Assembly (NCBI GenBank): GCA_011800805.1
Contig: MPNW01000069.1
Coordinates: 228,531 to 292,530, forward strand
Direction: 5' to 3'
Length of the DNA stretch: 64,000 nt
From: Hirudo medicinalis
Taxonomy: Eukaryota > Annelida > Clitellata > Hirudinida > Hirudinidae
The notes beneath the pieces are model-generated. The model was not told the origin of the DNA, did not search any database, and was given only the letters and a program-made list of their open reading frames with translations. Positions 57,388 to 64,000 of the stretch are shown one piece after another. Every line of letters starts with the position of its first letter. Positions within the stretch are counted from its first letter, which is position 1. Both the position numbers and the translations under genes were made by a program.

Positions 57388-57634
57388 GATAGAAGTCTAT
57401 CAAAATATACAGAGACGTCTGCTTGGAAAACTTTACCAAGGTACCCGAGATGTGCGTCGAAATGGTTAGAAAGGTCAACCACGAAGAGGGAATAATAAAA
57501 CTGATGAACGAGACATCGCATGTGGTCCTTCCCGTGAATCATCCAACGAAACTGCCCCAAACTACCAAAGCAGCCACACAAACAGCTTTCAAACCCAAAC
57601 GACTCAAAACGGCGTCAGCCTTCGACGCATTCTA
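57388..57634 (+). CDS. Possible terminal exon of an unrecognised gene
   Basis: After an AG, a frame reads KIYRDVCLENFTKVPEMC, then VRKVNHEEGIIKLMNETSH, and ends KRLKTASAFDAF plus stop. It is less AT-rich than its surroundings and protein-like, but has no ATG at the start and a stop just upstream. All three plus frames are unusually open around 57300-57470. No upstream partner exon was found. It may be a 3' exon, a pseudogene or chance. Confidence 0.25.
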
Positions 57635-57966
57635 AAACGATTGGTTATATCACCGAAGTCATCCTTAATAATGATGATTATACAGTATAAAAGTTGCAAC
57701 ATTTAGCAATTTTGTGTTAAAATCAGTTTTTCGTTGACATATGTGTGTTTAGTCTTTATGAATGGCCACACAGTTTTATATATTTTTTTATCTAACGTAT
57801 ACTTATAAAATTATTATTAAATTATATAATGTTTGCATTAAATTAACACTAGTAAAATATTTTTTAATTAACAAGCATTCATATGATACTAACTGATGGC
57901 AAAACAAGCTGCAAAATCCTGATGTGTCAAAACAATTGTTAATTTCTGGACGACGTTTTCGCGAGC

Positions 57967-59748
57967 ATGATTTCTTCTGAATTGGCAAAATTTGTGAAAG
58001 AATATTCGGATGATTATTTTAATGCGATAAGAATTCGCGATTGCAAGAATGATTCAAATTCACCATATCAATCCTTGTATCGATCAAGGGACATCTTGAC
58101 TTCAATTCTGGGAAAGCTGAAAGACATCAACACGTCTGATCATTCTAATTTTAAAAGAGTTACGGCAGTTCTTCATTTCAGACTTGGAATTAATTTTGTG
58201 GAGACAGAGGAATCCCCTTCTGGAGAAGAACATTTTAAACAGTGCAGAGCTCTCATTGACGCCTGTGAAGGAAACTCAGAACACAATTTTGGCATCACAC
58301 AAGCACTGCTGAATCAACAAGGCCTTCTCTATTGTCAAAGAAGTGATTTTGAATATGGGTTGCAAACGCTACTTGAAGCTAAAAGCATTTATCAGAATTT
58401 TTCAAGGGAAAGTGATGTTTATCCCTGGACAGTTGATGACTTTTTTAGAATTGAAAGTTATTGTGATGAGCTGAATAGTAATACAAAGAAAGAGCGAATT
58501 GATGCATTAGAGGATGCCTTCACTCACACTCTGTATTTCTTGGCACAAGTTTATGGCAAGATGGGGAGGTGTTTTGATTCTGCTGAATATTGCAAAGAAA
58601 CTTTAAAAAGACAGCTTTCAAGGCACAAATATGAAGCTTTAGATTGGAGCATGAATGCTGCAACACTTTCCCAGTTTTACATGGCAAATAGTGACTATTT
58701 GGTTGCTCGACATTGTTTGGCAAGTGCTGAGTTAATTCTAAAGGAATTTGGTGATAAACCTTCCAACCTCTTTGTTGATGTTGGAGGAGACGATACCCAA
58801 GAAGATGTTGATGCAAAAGAAAAATTGTCAAAAGCCTGGGCCGATCTCTACAGATGCTGGATCAAATATGCTCTCTCTCTGCTAGAATATTCCAGAGAAA
58901 GACTTTATCAAAAATTGGAAGAGAATGATGTTGAAAGAGAGACCTCGGAAAGTGAACAAATTTATGAAGGGGAAAAAGAACTGTTCAACCTCGATGTTTC
59001 GTCAATCGAAGGTCGCATCACTGAGAAGCCTGTATTAGTTTTCAACGAGGCTCGAGAGGTTTTCCTGTGCTGCCAGAAATGGATTTCTGGTGCCAAAGAA
59101 TTTTATGTCCTCGATGGGCATTGTTCAGACCATGTTGAATTGATAAAAGACCATAGCTCCCTGTTTAAACTCCTTGCATTCTTTGAAGTCGACTTGAATC
59201 GTCAGTGCAAAATGTTCAAGCGTCGTGCCGACATGCTTGCTGAGGTCCTCCGTGAACTCAACCCACAATGTTACTTGTCTCTATGTCACCAGTTGTCGTT
59301 CGAAATAGGTGAGGTTTACAGTTCCATGCTCGACAACAAACTGGCGTTGCTGGAACTAAGCACAGAGAGTGATGACAAACACAGACAATTGGCATCCAAG
59401 ATCAACTCTTTGGCCAAAAACAGCATAGAATATTTTCAACTATTTATAAGGTACCTTAAAAACCATGAGGGGAATTTGCCTGAAAAGTTCTCAGAAGAGC
59501 TGGAACGTCCAGCCCTGATGGCTCACTTTTATTGTGGTCGCTTGTTTTCAAAGTTCATGACATCAGATCGACTAGAACAGCTTTCAAATACCTCCAAGTC
59601 TTTGGAGTATTACAAATACCTGGTGGAATATTGCAAGACCAATCCTTCTGCCAATGAAAAAGTACGGGAAGAACGATCTGCATGCGAAGAAATGGTGCAA
59701 CTCCTCCCAGCCAAAATGGACAGAATCAGGAGCATGTTAGACAAATAA
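57967..59748 (+). CDS. KIFBP: KIF-binding protein (KIF1-binding protein, KBP)
   Basis: Cytoplasmic TPR-like helical protein that binds the motor domains of a subset of kinesins and controls microtubule transport; loss in humans causes Goldberg-Shprintzen syndrome. A single uninterrupted 593-codon ORF starts at the first ATG (human about 621 aa). Family landmarks in order: FRLGINFVETEESPSGEEHF, ALLNQQGLLYCQRSDFE, THTLYFLAQVYGKMG, YCKETLKRQL, WSMNAATLSQFYMANSDYLV, ARHCLASAELIL, WADLYRCWIKYALSLLEY, VFNEAREVFL, AKEFYVLDGHCSDHVELIKD, HSSLFKLLAFFEVDLNRQCK, MFKRRADMLAEVLRELNPQC, SIEYFQLFIRYL, SLEYYKYLVEYC and MVQLLPAKMDRIRSMLDK. It is intronless, unlike every other gene here, and looks intact. Convergent with CEP78; stop codons are 370 bp apart. 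Confidence 0.97.
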   Translation: MISSELAKFVKEYSDDYFNAIRIRDCKNDSNSPYQSLYRSRDILTSILGKLKDINTSDHSNFKRVTAVLHFRLGINFVETEESPSGEEHFKQCRALIDACEGNSEHNFGITQALLNQQGLLYCQRSDFEYGLQTLLEAKSIYQNFSRESDVYPWTVDDFFRIESYCDELNSNTKKERIDALEDAFTHTLYFLAQVYGKMGRCFDSAEYCKETLKRQLSRHKYEALDWSMNAATLSQFYMANSDYLVARHCLASAELILKEFGDKPSNLFVDVGGDDTQEDVDAKEKLSKAWADLYRCWIKYALSLLEYSRERLYQKLEENDVERETSESEQIYEGEKELFNLDVSSIEGRITEKPVLVFNEAREVFLCCQKWISGAKEFYVLDGHCSDHVELIKDHSSLFKLLAFFEVDLNRQCKMFKRRADMLAEVLRELNPQCYLSLCHQLSFEIGEVYSSMLDNKLALLELSTESDDKHRQLASKINSLAKNSIEYFQLFIRYLKNHEGNLPEKFSEELERPALMAHFYCGRLFSKFMTSDRLEQLSNTSKSLEYYKYLVEYCKTNPSANEKVREERSACEEMVQLLPAKMDRIRSMLDK

Positions 59749-59795
59749 ATGGATGCTAATGCATTCTGAACAGCAAGCCTATTCAACTCAATGAA

Positions 59796-59801
59796 AATAA
59801 A
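59796..59801 (+). terminator. Poly(A) signal AATAAA of KIFBP
   Basis: Canonical hexamer 48 bp after the KIFBP stop codon. Confidence 0.65.
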
Positions 59802-59989
59802 CTTTCCAATGCTGTAAAGCTTGATCACAGTTCCCCACTTTTTGCTTTGTTCATGTCTTACCTAATCTACCATCTGCATTAGCGATTAACCCTAACCCTC
59901 AAACCGTTGCTGGTAAATTTTGATGAATCCAGGTTCGAAGTGATGTTTCAACAAAATACAAACTTGGCAAATGACACGTTAATGGATTG

Positions 59990-59995
59990 TTTATT
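59990..59995 (-). terminator. Poly(A) signal of CEP78 (AATAAA on the minus strand)
   Basis: TTTATT on the plus strand, about 125 bp downstream of the CEP78 stop. It leaves roughly 190 bp between the two convergent signals. Confidence 0.5.
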
Positions 59996-60118
59996 GATGC
60001 TCTGGAACAAATAATTAACTTCAACCATTAAATTCCTAAATAATCATCTCAAATCTTCAAAAAGCTTGCAAGGTTATGTTTCAGGATCAACATAAAATGC
60101 AAAACAATGTTTAGACAA

Positions 60119-63100
60119 CTAGATGCCATCAGATGTGACACTGTCGAAGGAAATATTTCCATTTCCATAATCCAGTGACGATTCGTCATCTTCTAACTCT
60201 TCCCTCAAGTAGGCGTTCGGAAGCAGCGGGTGCCTTGATTGTGTTTCAATTTTTCCAGAATCGTCCCGAGAGGCAAGGGCACGGTTAAGGCCACCGGTAG
60301 CCGAATCGGATGAGGATGTAGGATCAAAATGTGAAGAGTAGTCGTTGTTTTCTATGGCTTTCAATTTCTCTCTGTTTTTGAGTGTTGTCTCCCTGAGAAT
60401 GTGCTCATAGTAGGAATCATCAACAGCTTTCAATCCTTCTTTTGGGAAATCTTTCCCCAGAGTATTCATGACTCTTTGAGCAGTTGAGTACTTGTGGTTC
60501 TCAATGTTATCAGCACTGATACTGCAAGCAATGTTGTCCACCAAATCCTTAACAGTGGTGCCACTAGAAACTGAGGAAATTCTGATCAGGTTCTCTCCAT
60601 TTCTTAGGACTTGGTCAATGAGCTTATCAAATTTGGAAGTATTTCTGGACTCTCTGGTATCTTCAGTCATGCTTAAAAATGAATTTAAAAGAATAAAATT
60701 TAGCAGCTTGTTACTTATAGATTTTACTTCATAAAATATTGTTAAATATAATTACAAAGAAGATTTATGAAGATTCAGACGATTGTCAAGTGAATGGTTA
60801 CAATTGCATCATACTTTTCCATTTTTAAATGTTCTGGATTGAAATTCCTTTCTTCGAGAAAGGATCTCATCTGATTGGTCACATCCAACTGTGATTCCTC
60901 ATGTTCAGAAGGTCTTTGTTTGGACTGATTGTTGAAGGGCTCCTCGAGTCTTGATGCCTCTGGGTTCCAATTTATGGAGGAATCGTTCAGCTTGGCAAAT
61001 TCTATGAGTGGACCAAGCCTAAATCAACATAAATACAGATCAACATTTGAAAACAATGATCCTCAAGCATTGATTGAGATCTGTGTTTGCAAAATGCCTC
61101 AAGCAACATAATTAAGGGATATAATAAGATAATTAAGAGCAACTCTCAAACAAAATAATTTCAAACAAATGAATCTTTCCCTTACTGCTTATTACAAGAG
61201 TAGTCATAAAACAAACATGAATTCTTAGATATACCCTATCTGCTTCAGCATATCCAGAAAGTTGTGGAAGCTTGCGAAGGAGTTCTCGATAACATCGAGG
61301 GTCTCCTCGGTCTCTGCTTGCTTCTTCTCCAGTTCTTTGCATTTGATGAGCAGTCCACTGTTTTCATCAGTCAACTGAAAGATTTTTCACAAACTTAACA
61401 TAATAAATAATATTTGTTTATGTCACTCACTATTGATTGATTATTAATATAATTATTATTGATTAGAATGAGAGGTCACAAATTAATATCATCACCAGCC
61501 TTAAGTTATTATTGTATGTAAGATCATCGCATTAAGTTTAATACATCCATATATTTCTGCCCCTCATAATGACAACATGGGTCTGTGGGCTTATATCATC
61601 ATAAATGATACCATATCATCCTAATCAAATAAATTACACTTAATCCGCACGTACATCAAGAAAAAAAACTCATAAACTGTAAAAAAAATTAATTACTATC
61701 ATTGTTGTACTTGTAAGCATAATCACTTTGTTATAACTTACTTTATTTAATTGATCCCTCAGATTTTTTATTTCCAAATCTTTCTCCTTCATCTCAAACT
61801 GCATAAAACGTAATTAACGAAACAAATAAATCAAGTAAACACTTAAAACTAAACGCTAAATATTCATGAGCTACAGCCAAAAATGTTAATCAGATGGTCA
61901 ACTTCATACCTCATTATGTTGAATAACCCTGGATGAGTGCTGTTGATGTTGATGATTGCTGGATGGAGTGGAGGGGGTGGATGCTTCCCTCCTCTCTGGA
62001 GAGTTATTCCTGTTTGTTTATAAATAATTAATTATAATAATTAATTTTGTTCTAATAAATTCATCACAATGTCAACAGTGCCAATGAAGAAGCAATTGAA
62101 CAAGCAACAAATACATAGTCAACAATATCTGAGTCACACTTATTTAGTAATTCATTCATCTATTTTATTTATGTATCTTTTTTTTTTATAACTCAGCTTA
62201 GAATTTATTTTAAATGCAATTATGGTGTTCCTTACAAATAATTATTGATGATCAAATCATAACAATTACAAAGACAAATGCAACAACAAACACCCAACCT
62301 CAACCTGTTGGCTCGACTTGCGGCCCTCCATGGGACGCCAGATCTGCTGACCTCTGCCCTGGAGTGCACGACCCTTGGAGCTGAGTTGCAGCTGGTAGAA
62401 GGTGTGCTGATTGACTGACAAAATGTTCCATGTATTAAAAATAATAACATGTAAAGTTTGTTGCTTAGAATTCTAGCTGAAGATAAATAACTTAATACAA
62501 GCATTACTGTTATTACTCATTGGAGTGAGTTGATAGCATGAAAGAGTTCCATTAATCTAACTTTTAAATCGGTTTGTAACACTTTCGATCAGGTCAGACC
62601 AAAACATGTAATCAAATTTACACTTACAAAACCTTATCAAATTGATAAATACACTCAACATTTTCAATTATTAACTTTCTTTACTTTGACAGGCTTCCTC
62701 ATCTTCTGATGCATGTGTTGCACATTCTTCCTCTCAGACTCATTGACACTGAGCCATTTAAACTGGAAGGACACAATATCAACATGTGAACTGATCACAC
62801 TTATTTATAATCACAACAAATCATGTTTATACAATTATTCAAAGCAAAATCTACATCTGCTAACTTCGGATTCTTGAGTTCCCCAGTTGATGCGACATTG
62901 ATGTCGAATCTTTTGCAGGATTTCAGAGCCTTAATTAAGTCAATAGATTACTTTTTATTTTTAGTCAGTAAACTAATTTGTTCAATGATGGTCAAATTTA
63001 AACTAGGCGCCTCTGATGCTATGCAAATGGCACATTATAAATTAACTATTATTATTATTATTATTATTATTATTACATCTGAATTTTAATTAGATTAGAA

Positions 63101-64000
63101 TTTTTAAAGAAATAACAAGTTAGAAGATCAGCATAAATCTGAGAACTGCTTCACTCATGATGAGTTTATGCTTGATATTCTAAAGTTGCAATACTGATTT
63201 AATCTATGACATTAATTTTTTTTAGACAATGACCCATTTACTTGATTATTAAAAATATTAAACTAATTGCTGGAATTCTTGAAATTAATATAACAAATAT
63301 TTTTGTTTCCGAAGCCACCAACCCCGCACGGTCGCATCGGCTTCAGCTTTTAACTTATTTTTTAGACATTTTTCAAAATATTCACGACCTGCAAACCCAC
63401 CGAGTTCTGCATTTTGTCGCGCATCAACGACCACCAGTGAAGCGTTCAACTCGAGCATCTTCAGCAACCTCGTTCCCCCTTCGTTGGTGATGTTGCAGTT
63501 CTGGATGTCAACAGCTGCATTACAATTTCTAATTAGTTGGTTTAGTTATGAAGATATGGTTTAGCCATCAGAAAAAAATCTAAAAACGACAATTAAAATC
63601 TCAAATAAATGAACTCCTTGAAACCTTTAATCCAGATGTCTTCCTTCATCATGGAGCACAAAATGCCGACCCCTTCGTCTCCAAATTCGGGGTTGTCGTT
63701 GATGGTCATCCTCCTCAGCCCCCCCATGCTGTCCATGGCCGGCCTCCGATACCTGAGTCCATCCTGCCATACTTGATCGTGCCTCAAAGACATCTGGCTC
63801 TAATAATAATAGTTATATTATAGTTAGATAGTTATACAAATTATTTTTGAATGAGATCATTAAATATTTTATTTCTGACTCGTCGGTAGGGTCGAAGTCA
63901 CGAAACGTTGAGAACCTGAACAAATATTAATTTTCATAATATTAACCCTTATGTAGTCTGCAATGAGATGAGCAAAAGTGGCATCCACACGGCAAGCTGA
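60119..64000 (-). CDS. CEP78: Centrosomal protein of 78 kDa (3' part, 5' end beyond the window)
   Basis: Centriole/cilium-associated leucine-rich-repeat and coiled-coil protein; human mutations cause cone-rod dystrophy with hearing loss. Ten exons in transcript order: 63947-64000 (continues outside), 63625-63799, 63330-63514, 62685-62762, 62305-62414, 61910-62009, 61742-61798, 61235-61374, 60815-61018 and 60119-60671. Every junction keeps phase. Landmarks: WQDGLRYRRPAMDSMGGLRR and DEGVGILCSMMKEDIWIKAV (LRR part), QNCNITNEGGTRLLKMLE with VVDARQN, then RSGVPWRAASRANR (matching the CEP78 PWRTAERAKR motif), a short coiled-coil exon (KEKDLEIKNLRDQLNK) and DVIENSFASFHNFLDMLKQI. The C-terminal exon is acidic/Ser-rich and poorly conserved. 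The donor of the 63330 exon (ACC|GTGCGG) was chosen for phase and alignment; the 62305 donor has an in-frame alternative at 62299. Confidence 0.92.

Noticed and set aside
63840..63912. Minus-strand frame reading FSTFRDFDPTDESEIKYLM as a possible CEP78 exon
   Set aside because: The flanking CEP78 exons (63947-64000 and 63625-63799) join directly in phase and align with the family without it.

Overview
The window is nuclear DNA of an invertebrate animal. Genes are split by GT-AG introns, the sequence is AT-rich, and there is dense ATT/GTT/GAT/GGAT microsatellite and decayed DNA-transposon material. The proteins are clear animal orthologues. An annelid or other lophotrochozoan draft assembly is plausible but not proven. 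Single N bases lie at 10870 and 14969. All exon models were built by eye from homology, splice-site dinucleotides and reading phase.

Layout: (1) 1-8.4 kb is gene-poor, with a LINE ORF1 relic at the left edge and a degenerate hAT element at 4314-5637. (2) 8.4-20.9 kb (+) holds a stomatin/MEC-2-like gene. Six C-terminal exons and a membrane-hairpin exon are firm; two far-upstream N-terminal exons are tentative. A GGAT array and a DNA transposon of uncertain family lie inside its long 5' introns. (3) 21.9-28.9 kb (-) is an ABL tyrosine kinase, 11 exons, about 1267 aa, with SH3-SH2-kinase-F-actin-binding architecture. (4) 29.3-32.4 kb (+) is mannosyl-oligosaccharide glucosidase (MOGS), 3 exons, 851 aa, head-to-head with ABL. 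(5) 35.1-53.7 kb (+) is Patched, the Hedgehog receptor, 28 exons, about 1437 aa; its introns carry microsatellites, a ZMYM1-like hAT relic, a tRNA-like fragment, a 10-bp minisatellite and a duplicated intronic block. (6) 53.7-58 kb is transposon debris: a LINE reverse-transcriptase tail, tRNA-like pieces, a 137-bp hAT-type MITE and a broken ORF. (7) 58-59.7 kb (+) is an intronless KIF-binding protein gene. (8) 60.1-64 kb (-) is the 3' part of CEP78, running off the right edge and tail-to-tail with KIFBP.

The genes do not form one pathway. There is a loose cytoskeleton/cilium theme: ABL (actin), KIFBP (kinesins), CEP78 (centriole/cilium) and Patched (ciliary Hedgehog signalling in vertebrates). 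Eukaryotic neighbours need not be functionally linked. I did not find a novel multi-gene system. The most interesting items are transposon structures and details of the Patched gene model.
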